NCBI GenBank assembly: GCA_963836005.1
Contig: CAWIHS010000006.1
Span: 124,001-188,000, forward strand
Reading direction: 5' to 3'
Source: CAWIHS01 sp963836005
Lineage (GTDB): Bacteria; Pseudomonadota; Gammaproteobacteria; GRL18
Length of the DNA stretch: 64,000 nt
A program made the position numbers and the translations under genes. The notes under the pieces are model-generated. The model did no database searches, had not been told where the DNA came from, and worked only from the letters and a program-made list of their open reading frames with translations. Shown here piece by piece: positions 1-7,845 of the stretch (position 1 is the first letter of the stretch; every line of letters starts with the position of its first letter).

Positions 1-1515
1 GTAAGCACGGACAGCCAGGGTATTAAAATTAAAGGGCCTTAACAGTAAAGTCGCCGGCAGTTCTTTGAGCACGTCAACAAAGACCAGTAAAATAGCCGTT
101 AGCAGGCTGGTGCGCATAATGGGAATATGAATTTTAGACAACACCTGTAAGGGACCATATCCCATGGAATGTGCAGCTTCATCCATGGAAGGTTTTATTT
201 TTCCCAATGAAGATTCCACAGCGCCTAATGAAACGGCCAGGAAACGAACCAGATAGGAAAAAATCAGTGCTGCCAGTGTTCCGGACAGAATCAGCCCGGT
301 GGCATAATCGAATTGATTGCGGCTCCAGTTATCCAGGGTATTATCGAACCAGGCAAAGGGAATAACCACCCCAATGGCGATCACTGTCCCGGGTATGGCA
401 TAGCCCATTGCCGCAATTCGGACCAGCAAGCTGATAAAGTAGTTTTTCTTAACTCGCTGCCCATATCCCATAAACAGGGCAATAATCAGTGCAAGCAGAG
501 CGGTTGCCATAGCCAGTCCAAGTGTGTTGTAAATCAACTGATAAAAGTCACTGTTGAACATTTCTCCGGCTGTTTCTATGGTCCAGGCTGAAAGCTGCAG
601 AAAGGGCAGTAAAAAGCCAAGTAAAAGCGGGATAAAACAGGCCGCAAAGGCAAGCCAGCCCAGTCCGGGGGTAAGCTTCAGGCGTCTGGCATGAGCCTGA
701 CGGCCAATTTGCTGGTGATATTGTGCCTGACGCCGGGAAAAGCGTTCAACCAGAATAAGTATAAAAATAAACATGAGTAATATTGACGACAACTGCGCGG
801 CTGCAGCTGAGTCTCCCAGACCAAACCAGGTGCGAAAAATGCCGGTGGTAAAGGTCGATACGCCAAAATATTCAACCGTACCATAATCCGCGAGTGTTTC
901 CATGAGTGCCAGTGACAGGCCGGTCACTATGGCCGGTCTTGCCATTGGCAGAGCAACCCGGAAAAAACTCTTCCATGGACCATGCCCCAGACTTCGGCTG
1001 GCCTCCAGGGTAACACTGGACTGCTCCAGAAAAGCGGCACGGGTTAGCAGATAGACATATGGATATAGCACCAGTGAGAGCATAATCATGGCTCCGCCCA
1101 GAGAACGAACTTCAGGAAACCAGTAATCACGGGCTCCCCAGGAAAAAGTTTCCCGCAGCAGTGTTTGCACAGGGCCGCTAAAATCAAGCATACCGGTGTA
1201 GGTGTAGGCAATGATATATGCGGGTATGGCCAGGGGTAATAATAGGGACCACTGAAAAAATTTTCTTCCCGGAAAGTCACAGATACTGGTGAGCCAGGCC
1301 GTTGTCACGCCAATACTTAATGTGCCCGCAGAAACTCCCAGCATCAGCCAGAATGAATTTTTGATATAGTCACTCAATACGGTTGCTAAAAGGTGTCGCC
1401 AGATTTCCCCGCTGTCCTGAAAGACAAAACTGAAGACCGTCATAACGGGCACCGCAAAAAGCAGAGTGAGCATTAATATGCCTATAAACCAGCGATCGAA
1501 AAAGTGTTTTTTCAA
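1..1515 (-). CDS. fbpB: Iron(III) ABC transporter permease (FbpB type), partial at window edge
   Basis: Inner-membrane permease of a ferric-iron ABC importer, expected to carry iron delivered by the binding protein encoded just upstream. I read a continuous reverse frame of about 505 codons from a TTG at 1515 (KKHFFDRWFIG) to the window edge with no stop; the family is about 540 residues, so only the C-terminal end is missing. It is hydrophobic throughout and has two BPD_transp_1 halves, each with an EAA-type loop (for example EASRSLGHGPWKSF in the first half and DEAAHSMGYG in the second). A TAA lies two codons upstream of the TTG, so translation cannot start earlier in this frame; an ATG 14 codons inside is the alternative. 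A repeat element separates it from fbpA. The ATPase gene is not in the window. Confidence 0.85.
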   Translation of the reverse strand, partial: MKKHFFDRWFIGILMLTLLFAVPVMTVFSFVFQDSGEIWRHLLATVLSDYIKNSFWLMLGVSAGTLSIGVTTAWLTSICDFPGRKFFQWSLLLPLAIPAYIIAYTYTGMLDFSGPVQTLLRETFSWGARDYWFPEVRSLGGAMIMLSLVLYPYVYLLTRAAFLEQSSVTLEASRSLGHGPWKSFFRVALPMARPAIVTGLSLALMETLADYGTVEYFGVSTFTTGIFRTWFGLGDSAAAAQLSSILLMFIFILILVERFSRRQAQYHQQIGRQAHARRLKLTPGLGWLAFAACFIPLLLGFLLPFLQLSAWTIETAGEMFNSDFYQLIYNTLGLAMATALLALIIALFMGYGQRVKKNYFISLLVRIAAMGYAIPGTVIAIGVVIPFAWFDNTLDNWSRNQFDYATGLILSGTLAALIFSYLVRFLAVSLGAVESSLGKIKPSMDEAAHSMGYGPLQVLSKIHIPIMRTSLLTAILLVFVDVLKELPATLLLRPFNFNTLAVRAY

Positions 1516-1574
1516 GGGTTATTAAACCTAAATACTATAAACTGGAAAGGTTCCTGTAACAGTAAAATCACAAG

Positions 1575-1798
1575 GTAACTATTCAGCGTAATTTTGAAAA
1601 CGTCCTTGACACCAGGAATTTGCTCCAGAAGACGCCGTAAATACGTCCATGGTCGTTCCCGGCTTCCTGCCTCCCACGGCACTTATACTTCCATGTATGT
1701 CGTAGGCTTGAATGTGGCATCCATGCCACATACACTTCTTACGCAAACACCTGATATCAAGAACTTACGTATAAATCTAAAATACGCTGAATAGTTAC
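1575..1798. repeat. Modular hairpin-rich MITE-like repeat, copy A
   Basis: The element starts with GTAACTATTCAGCGTA and ends with its inverse TACGCTGAATAGTTAC, giving terminal inverted repeats of at least 16 bp. The interior is the reverse complement of a block in the copy at 36.2-36.6 kb and shares both ends with the copy at 16.8 kb. It lies between fbpA and fbpB, which are normally co-transcribed. The ORF inside it is a by-product of the repeat, not a gene. Confidence 0.8.
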
Positions 1799-1951
1799 AT
1801 CACAAGAACCTTTAATTGACTTTGGGTTATTTTCCCGCGACATGCTGCGGGCATTATATTCTTAAGTGGAATTATTCAATAGATTATAAATAATCACCAT
1901 AAATCAAACAAACGATTCACCGCTCGCAATCGTGAAGCATACGCGATAACT
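1799..1951. other. Intergenic remainder between fbpA and the repeat
   Basis: AT-rich spacer downstream of the fbpA stop. I see no gene, no clear terminator with a T-run, and only weak short dyads. Confidence 0.4.
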
Positions 1952-2995
1952 TTATTTCCAGCCTGCTCTATCCATAATCATGACGGCCTCTGCATTGTTC
2001 CTCCCTAGCTGATCCAGGTTGATACTGTCTGCCTTGAATGTACCCCAGCTTTGCAGCAATTTGCTGGGGGGCACATCTTCACGCACCGGGTATTCGAAAT
2101 TGGCGTCAGCATACCAGCGTTGAGCCTGGGGACTGGCCAGAAATTCCAGTAGCTTTTTGGCATTTGCGGTATTTTTGCCATATTTTGTAATTGCGCCACC
2201 GCTGATATTGACATGGGTACCGCGATCGTTTTGATTGGGCCAGAAAATGGCAACTGCTTCAGCTGCTTGTTTCTCAGCGGCATTGGCGCTGGTTAGCATT
2301 TGCCCGTAATAATAGGTATTGGCTATAGCGATATCACATTGACCAGAGGCCGCCGCCTTGATTTGATCGCGATCGCCCCCCTTGGGTTTACGGGCAAAAT
2401 TCTCTACAAACGCGCTAGCCCATTTTTGTGTTGTCTGTGCTCCGTCGGCAGCCAGCATGGAAGCGACCAGTGACTGATTGTAGACATTGTTTGAGGAGCG
2501 GATGCAGATACGGTGTTTAAATTTTTCATCAGCCAATGCTTCATAGGTGCTCAATTCTTCAGGATTGATAGCTCCTTTCAGATAAAAAATGGGGCGGGCA
2601 CGCATAGATAGCCCATACCAGTAGCCATCAGGATCCCTCAGGTTTGCAGCAATGGCCTGGTTTAACAACTCTGATTGAAAGGGCTGCAGCACATCGGCCT
2701 GTTTGGCACGATAAAGTCGTCCCGCGTCAGTAGTAATAAACACATCTGCATGGGTGTTTTTACCCTCAGATTCAATGCGTTTTAGTAATGCATCTGCTTT
2801 ACCGGTGATCAGGTTAACTTTAATGTTATTCTGTGAGGTAAATTTATCCAGAATGGGTTTGATCAAAGCCTCTTTGCGAGCCGAATATAGATTGACTTCT
2901 TCAGCGGCCGAAACAGAAGAAATCAGCAAGCCGGCGATTATGATGCTCAGCAGTAAATCAGAGAGTATGTGTGTTTGAAGGTATTTATAAGGCAT
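1952..2995 (-). CDS. fbpA: Iron(III) ABC transporter substrate-binding protein (FbpA/FutA type)
   Basis: Periplasmic ferric-iron-binding protein that feeds the FbpB permease. The 347 residues begin with a Sec signal peptide (hydrophobic segment about 12-30, cleavage near SAA/EEV) and continue as a type-II periplasmic binding fold opening with VNLYSARKE, the usual start of the mature FbpA/FutA family. The tyrosine cluster NTYYYG (about 226-231) matches the iron-ligand tyrosines of this family. Length is normal. The gene is preceded by a Fur-box-like palindrome that overlaps a good reverse-strand promoter, so repression by iron-loaded Fur is expected. FbpB follows after 436 bp that contain a repeat element. 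Confidence 0.92.
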   Translation of the reverse strand: MPYKYLQTHILSDLLLSIIIAGLLISSVSAAEEVNLYSARKEALIKPILDKFTSQNNIKVNLITGKADALLKRIESEGKNTHADVFITTDAGRLYRAKQADVLQPFQSELLNQAIAANLRDPDGYWYGLSMRARPIFYLKGAINPEELSTYEALADEKFKHRICIRSSNNVYNQSLVASMLAADGAQTTQKWASAFVENFARKPKGGDRDQIKAAASGQCDIAIANTYYYGQMLTSANAAEKQAAEAVAIFWPNQNDRGTHVNISGGAITKYGKNTANAKKLLEFLASPQAQRWYADANFEYPVREDVPPSKLLQSWGTFKADSINLDQLGRNNAEAVMIMDRAGWK

Positions 2996-3042
2996 TAGAG
3001 GTCCTCAGGTAGGCTGGTTTAGTCTTATGAGACGAGGAGAAT

Positions 3043-3071
3043 AGCATAATAACTTTGAGTTTTAAATACAA
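3043..3071 (-). promoter_or_regulatory. Predicted sigma70 promoter of fbpA
   Basis: On the reverse strand, TTGTAT (3066-3071) and TATGCT (3043-3048) are separated by exactly 17 bp, about 50 bp ahead of the fbpA start. The -35 box overlaps the Fur-like palindrome. Prediction by eye. Confidence 0.55.
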
Positions 3072-3092
3072 ACGATAATGAATATCATTTGT
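3069..3092. promoter_or_regulatory. Fur-box-like operator
   Basis: An AT-rich imperfect palindrome containing GATAATGAATATCATT closely resembles the Fur consensus (GATAATGATAATCATTATC type). It overlaps the -35 region of the fbpA promoter and lies about 45 bp from the -35 box of the divergent glycine-riboswitch promoter. Iron-dependent repression of fbpA is inferred from position and family. Confidence 0.7.
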
Positions 3093-3137
3093 ATTATTAA
3101 AATATATAAAGTTTTGTTATTTTATCTTCCCTTTTTC

Positions 3138-3166
3138 TTGGCATAGCTGGTCAGAAAAGTTATTAT
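3138..3166 (+). promoter_or_regulatory. Predicted sigma70 promoter of the glycine riboswitch transcript
   Basis: TTGGCA (3138-3143) and TATTAT (3161-3166) with a 17-bp spacer place a start near 3173, just before the first glycine aptamer. Prediction by eye. Confidence 0.55.
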
Positions 3167-3184
3167 GTGCTCACAACGTAAATC

Positions 3185-3415
3185 TGTATGGGAGAGCTGT
3201 AGTTCAGGTGTCTGGCCCTGAATCTACCACCGAAGGCGCAACACACCCGGAAACGCTCAGGTATCAGGTACTGTACAGTGAAAAGGATGCTGGTTACTAA
3301 CCATAGTACTCGTTGACTCTGGAGAGAGATTGCTTTACTTGTCTGACGATAGGTAAACTAATGTGCGATCCACCGAAGGGGCTCAAGCTCTCAGGTAATA
3401 GGACAGAGGGGTGCA
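3185..3415 (+). ncRNA. Tandem glycine riboswitch
   Basis: Two similar aptamer-like halves follow each other. The first holds GGGAGAGCTG, then CACCGAAGGCGCAA and an ACGCTCAGGTATCAGG segment. The second holds CTCTGGAGAG, then CACCGAAGGGGC, CTCTCAGGTAATAGGACAGAGG. CCGAAGG(G/C)GC followed by CTCAGGTA is the signature of the glycine riboswitch (gcvT motif), and the two-aptamer arrangement with a short linker is typical. It lies in the leader of lipA-gcvT-gcvH-gcvPA-gcvPB, the expected target. I cannot fold it here. In proteobacterial gcv leaders the usual outcome of glycine binding is gene activation. Confidence 0.9.
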
Positions 3416-3553
3416 GCGGATCAGTAGATTCATTTGAATCATAATATAGCTGTATAAGCGTTCTGCAAAATGTGGCAGCCATAATCCTGTTTCTTTGACA
3501 GGCCATGTCAGGGCGCTCTAACCTTCAAGCGATAGTTTAAACCGGGTAATAGT

Positions 3554-4546
3554 ATGAACACGGATACGACCAAATCTTCTGTGCATAAATCAGCAGCTAT
3601 GCCTGACACAGATGCTGTAAACATGACACCTGCCAAACGCTATATCCCCGTTTTTGATCATTCTGCCAAAGCCAATGCCACAAGGATGCCGACCTGGATA
3701 CGTCAGGCCATAACTAAAAAAACGCTTTATGCTGAGACTGCTTCCAGTGTGCATAATAATAAGCTCACCACGGTATGTGAAGAAGCGCGCTGCCCTAATC
3801 AAAATGAATGCTGGAATCGCGGTACGGCAACTATTATGCTGCTGGGGGACACCTGTACCCGAGCCTGCGGTTTTTGTGCTGTAAAAACAGGCCGCCCGGG
3901 TCTGCTCGATGTCAATGAACCGGCCAGAGTTGCTCAGGCGGTTTCGCGTATGGGACTTGATTATGTCGTACTGACTTCTGTCAATCGCGATGAATTGCCT
4001 GATGGCGGCGCACAAATTTTTGCAGATACGTTAATTGCGCTGCGTAAGCAGAACCCCTCGATAGGGGTAGAATTTTTGACTCCGGATTTCAGGGCCTGTC
4101 AGCAGCACGCTATACAGGTGATCTTTGATGCTCTGCAGGCTTCTCCCTATACGGGTGAAAACACAAGCCGATTGATTTGGGGGCATAATGTTGAAACAGT
4201 ACCGTCTTTATATAAGGAAGTTCGTAAGGGCAGTGATTATGAACGTTCATTGCAGCTGTTGAAGATGGCAGGTGAATTGACAGACGTGCAGACAAAATCC
4301 TCACTGATGTTAGGGCTTGGAGAATCAAAAGATGAGGTTGTGAAAGTGATGCAGGATTTGAGAAACATCAATGTTGACAGGCTCTCTTTAGGACAGTATT
4401 TGCGTCCGACACGATATCATCTTCCGGTCAGGGAATATGTACCTTTAGAGCAATTTGCAGATTATGAAATAGTGGCTAAATCCATGGGCTTTAGCTGGGT
4501 TAAATCTGGGCCGATGGTACGCTCTTCTTATCACGCAGAAGAATAA
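3554..4546 (+). CDS. lipA: Lipoyl synthase
   Basis: Radical-SAM enzyme that inserts two sulfur atoms into protein-bound octanoyl groups, making the lipoyl arm used by GcvH and the 2-oxoacid dehydrogenases. Both cluster motifs are present: the auxiliary-cluster cysteines C75, C80, C86 (CEEARCPNQNECW) and the radical-SAM triad C101, C105, C108 (CTRACGFC). The C-terminal GPMVRSSYHA carries the RSSY serine motif typical of LipA. Length (330) is normal. It is the first gene after a tandem glycine riboswitch and 73 bp ahead of gcvT, so lipoate synthesis is tied to glycine supply. LipB is not in the window. Confidence 0.96.
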   Translation: MNTDTTKSSVHKSAAMPDTDAVNMTPAKRYIPVFDHSAKANATRMPTWIRQAITKKTLYAETASSVHNNKLTTVCEEARCPNQNECWNRGTATIMLLGDTCTRACGFCAVKTGRPGLLDVNEPARVAQAVSRMGLDYVVLTSVNRDELPDGGAQIFADTLIALRKQNPSIGVEFLTPDFRACQQHAIQVIFDALQASPYTGENTSRLIWGHNVETVPSLYKEVRKGSDYERSLQLLKMAGELTDVQTKSSLMLGLGESKDEVVKVMQDLRNINVDRLSLGQYLRPTRYHLPVREYVPLEQFADYEIVAKSMGFSWVKSGPMVRSSYHAEE

Positions 4547-4619
4547 GAAATATTCATCTGTATGTACTTAAGGAGATACCTTTAAAGAATTCTTAGGGTA
4601 CACTAAAAATGGTAATAAC

Positions 4620-5732
4620 ATGACAGATTCTATTTTAAAGCAAACCCCATTATTCTCTCAACACCAGGCAATGGGAGCCAAACTGGTTGATTTTGGCGGC
4701 TGGCAGATGCCGGTTAATTATGGTTCGCAGATAGATGAGCATCATCTGATCAGAAAAGATGCAGGAATGTTTGATGTCTGCCATATGACCGTCGTTGATA
4801 TTCGCGGTTGTGATGTCGTTGCCTATTTATCCAGACTGCTGGCAAATGATATTGCTAAAGTCGCTGCCAAACCGGGTAAAGCACTTTATAGCTGCATGCT
4901 CAATGAAGAAGGTGGGGTGATTGATGATTTGATCGTCTATGCCATGGAGCCTGCCTGGTTCAGAATGGTGGTAAATGCCTCAACCCGGGAGAAGGATTTG
5001 GCCTGGATGAGATCCCGGATCGGTGACAGTGCTGTTAATCTGCAAGAACGTAGTGACCTTGCCATGATTGCCGTGCAGGGGCCTAACAGCCGAGAAAAGA
5101 CTGGCAGGGCAATGGGCGAATTTATCCCGGGAGCAGAAGAACTTAAACCGTTCAATGCCCGTTTGTTCTCCAAAGACACAGAAAATGAGATTTTTGTAGC
5201 CAGAACCGGTTATACCGGGGAAGACGGTTATGAAATCATCTGTACTGCCGATAAGGCGCACATGTTATGGCAAAAATTGGCCGCTGCAGAAATCAGGCCC
5301 TGTGGGCTCGGGGCAAGAGATACACTGAGACTGGAGGCCGGGATGAATCTGTACGGCAGTGATATGGATGAAACAGTTTCACCACTGGAAAGCGGATTGA
5401 GCTGGACGGTTGATTTCAGTGACCCTAAGCGTCAATTTACAGGCCGAAAAGCTCTGCAAAAACAGAAGGAAAAAGGCCTCAACTACAAACTGGTGGGGTT
5501 GATCCTGAATGATAAGGGTGTATTAAGAGCCCATCAAAAAGTAATTGTTGAAGGTAAAGGTGAGGGTGAATTGACCAGCGGGAGTTTTTCACCTACATTA
5601 CAAAAATCCATCGGTTTTGCTCGTGTACCTTTGGCCACCAAGACGTCCTGTCAGGTCGTTATTCGAAACAAATTACTAAATGCCAGTGTAGTTAAACTGC
5701 CATTTGTCAGACAGGGTAAAATATTAGTTTAA
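4620..5732 (+). CDS. gcvT: Aminomethyltransferase, glycine cleavage T-protein
   Basis: T-protein of the glycine cleavage system: releases ammonia from the aminomethyl group on GcvH and passes the one-carbon unit to tetrahydrofolate, in the cytosol. The 370 residues match the family length and start with the typical LFSQHQAMGAKLVDFGGW. The GYTGEDGYE block (folate-binding domain), CGLGARDTLRLEAGM, and the late SGSFSPTL and IGFARVP motifs are all present. It lies between lipA and gcvH in the same orientation, with a short gap before gcvH (30 bp), so co-transcription from the riboswitch promoter is expected. Confidence 0.96.
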   Translation: MTDSILKQTPLFSQHQAMGAKLVDFGGWQMPVNYGSQIDEHHLIRKDAGMFDVCHMTVVDIRGCDVVAYLSRLLANDIAKVAAKPGKALYSCMLNEEGGVIDDLIVYAMEPAWFRMVVNASTREKDLAWMRSRIGDSAVNLQERSDLAMIAVQGPNSREKTGRAMGEFIPGAEELKPFNARLFSKDTENEIFVARTGYTGEDGYEIICTADKAHMLWQKLAAAEIRPCGLGARDTLRLEAGMNLYGSDMDETVSPLESGLSWTVDFSDPKRQFTGRKALQKQKEKGLNYKLVGLILNDKGVLRAHQKVIVEGKGEGELTSGSFSPTLQKSIGFARVPLATKTSCQVVIRNKLLNASVVKLPFVRQGKILV

Positions 5733-5762
5733 GTTTAACAGGTTTGAAGCAGGTATTAAAAA

Positions 5763-6155
5763 ATGAGTAATATTCCAGAAGAGTTAAAATATACAAAATC
5801 TCATGAATGGGTGCGTGTTGAAGATGACGGTAGTGTCACAATAGGTATTACCGAGCATGCACAGGAGCTGTTAGGTGATATGGTTTTTGTTGAACTGCCG
5901 GAAGTTGGTACGGTATTTGAAGCACAGGAAGATTGTGCGGTGGTAGAGTCAGTCAAAGCTGCGTCAGATGTATACAGCCCCATCGGGGGTGAAATTGTTG
6001 CTGTCAATGACGAGCTCGAAGATGCTCCTGAACTGGTGAACAGTAATGCCTTCCATGATGGATGGTTATTTCGTCTGCAACCAGTAGCGCCTGAAGAGAT
6101 TGACGATTTACTGGATGCCGCAGCTTACGCAGAACTGGTCGCAGAAGAAGATTAG
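5763..6155 (+). CDS. gcvH: Glycine cleavage system H protein
   Basis: Lipoyl-carrier protein that shuttles the aminomethyl intermediate between P, T and L proteins. The 130 residues fit the family. The lipoylation site is Lys65 in VVESVKAASDVYSP, preceded by the conserved HEWVRVE and GITEHAQELLGD blocks. Its cofactor is made by the LipA encoded two genes upstream. The gap to gcvPA (295 bp) is unusually large and contains a decayed copy of the repeat family, so gcvPA may be read by read-through or from its own promoter. Confidence 0.96.
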   Translation: MSNIPEELKYTKSHEWVRVEDDGSVTIGITEHAQELLGDMVFVELPEVGTVFEAQEDCAVVESVKAASDVYSPIGGEIVAVNDELEDAPELVNSNAFHDGWLFRLQPVAPEEIDDLLDAAAYAELVAEED

Positions 6156-6161
6156 CATGTA

Positions 6162-6415
6162 TCTGTTCAGTGTTATTTTCAAAACATCATCATCATTATC
6201 AGGTGTTTGCGCAATGCAGATAATTGTTTCTGCATGATCTGCATTCTTGCAGGACACGTTTCCCTGTATAACGCCTGTATGAATGTATCTGCGGCGGTTA
6301 TCCGGGCGGGTAAATTGTTCCCCTGCATACGAGAAGCAGCAGTTGAAACCGTGCATCTGGGTCAATAAATACCTGATATTAACGACTTCTGATTTATCAA
6401 TATACATTGAACGTT
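6162..6415. repeat. Degenerate copy (D) of the modular hairpin repeat
   Basis: Fills almost the whole gcvH-gcvPA gap. It shares with the 36.2-kb copy a GCAGATAATTG...ATCTGCATTC hairpin block and the trailing GGGTCAATAAATACCTGATAT, but its ends (CTGTTCAGTGTTATTTTCAA and CATTGAACGTTAG) have drifted from the TIR. It is probably an old copy. Confidence 0.6.
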
Positions 6416-6450
6416 AGTTTTAAAGAATAATAAATTAGCTGAGATTAACT

Positions 6451-7845
6451 ATGCCCTATATCCCACATACGCCAGATGAAGTGGAAGCAATGCTGTCAGC
6501 CATCGGTGCTGACAGCATAGAACAGCTGTTTGATGAAATACCGGCATCCCTGCGCTGCGATGGTCTTGCCAAAATCCCTCTGGGCCAGACTGAAATGGAA
6601 CTTTCTCGTGTGCTGGCTGAACGTGCAGCGATGGATGGCACACCGCTTTGTTTTGCCGGTGGCGGCGCCTATGAACATCATATACCCGCCGCAGTCTGGG
6701 AAATAGCAACTCGGGGAGAATTTTATTCTGCCTATACACCTTATCAGGCCGAAGCGAGTCAGGGCACATTACAGGTTGTCTATGAATTTCAAAGCATGAT
6801 TGCCAGTCTGACCGGTATGGATGTATCCAATGCTTCTCTGTATGACGGGGCATCAGGTCTTGCTGAGGCTGTACTGATGGCTGTCAGAGCTAACCGCAAG
6901 GCAAAATCCAAACGCATTTTAATGCCTGCCAGCGTGGCTCCGGTTTATCGGCAGGTAGTTGAAACCATTGTAAAGAATCAGGGCATAACACTGGAACTGG
7001 TGGAACTGGACCGCAATTCAGGAACCATAGACAAAGACAGGCTCTATAAGAATGCTGAACCTTTTGCGGCCCTGGTCCTGCCCATGCCAAATTATCTGGG
7101 CTCCCTGGAAGAGGTCCATGAGTTAACCGATTGGGCCCATGAACAGGATGGATTGGTGATAGGCCTGGTTAATCCGGTGGCTTTGGCATTATTGGAAGCG
7201 CCAGGAAGCTGGGGTGAAAACGGGGCGGATATCGCAGTAGGTGAAGCTCAGTCTCTGGGCGCTCCTCTTGCATCCGGTGGGCCTTATGTCGGTTTTATGG
7301 CCTGCACCCAGAAACTGGTCCGACAGATGCCTGGACGTATCGTCGGCAGGACCGTGGATCTGGAGGGTAAACCGGGTTTTACACTGACTCTGCAGGCCAG
7401 AGAACAGCATATCCGTCGCTCCAAGGCGACATCAAATATCTGTACCAACCAGGGGTTGCTGGCCACAGCAGTCACTCTATACCTTGCATTAATGGGTGCA
7501 GATGGTCTGCAGCGGGTAGCCCGCCAATGCCTCATTAATACGCGCAAGTTAGCCGATCTTGTGGAACAAATTCCCGGTATCGAATTACCTTTCGGTAAAA
7601 CTGTGTTTCATGAATTTGTGATCCGTGTGAATGGGTCTATTGAGCAGCTGCTGGAAAAGTGTGCCGAACAGGATATTGTGGCCGGTATTGATATTTCCAG
7701 ACACTATTCAAGCAGGGATAATGAACAATTATTATTAATCTGTGTTACTGAAACTAAAACCGATAGTGATTTGCAATATTTTGCTGCAACATTAGAACAA
7801 ATTTTAGCGCATGGTGATGTGTCTGCAAGTGAGTGTAAAGCATAA
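6451..7845 (+). CDS. gcvPA: Glycine dehydrogenase (decarboxylating) subunit 1
   Basis: N-terminal half of the split P-protein, the PLP enzyme that decarboxylates glycine and loads the aminomethyl group onto lipoyl-GcvH. The 464 residues match the subunit-1 family, with the opening YIPHTPDEVEAML, the FAGGGAYEHHIPA and YTPYQAEASQGTLQ blocks, and TSNICTNQGLLA near the C-terminal part. It functions as a heterotetramer with GcvPB, whose ATG overlaps the gcvPA stop by one base (TAATG), implying translational coupling. Confidence 0.96.
   Translation: MPYIPHTPDEVEAMLSAIGADSIEQLFDEIPASLRCDGLAKIPLGQTEMELSRVLAERAAMDGTPLCFAGGGAYEHHIPAAVWEIATRGEFYSAYTPYQAEASQGTLQVVYEFQSMIASLTGMDVSNASLYDGASGLAEAVLMAVRANRKAKSKRILMPASVAPVYRQVVETIVKNQGITLELVELDRNSGTIDKDRLYKNAEPFAALVLPMPNYLGSLEEVHELTDWAHEQDGLVIGLVNPVALALLEAPGSWGENGADIAVGEAQSLGAPLASGGPYVGFMACTQKLVRQMPGRIVGRTVDLEGKPGFTLTLQAREQHIRRSKATSNICTNQGLLATAVTLYLALMGADGLQRVARQCLINTRKLADLVEQIPGIELPFGKTVFHEFVIRVNGSIEQLLEKCAEQDIVAGIDISRHYSSRDNEQLLLICVTETKTDSDLQYFAATLEQILAHGDVSASECKA

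Noticed and set aside
1594..1794. 66-codon forward ORF with SRLPASHGTYTSMYVVG
   Set aside because: Lies inside the modular repeat and reappears in other frames and orientations in copy C; it follows the repeat, not a protein family.
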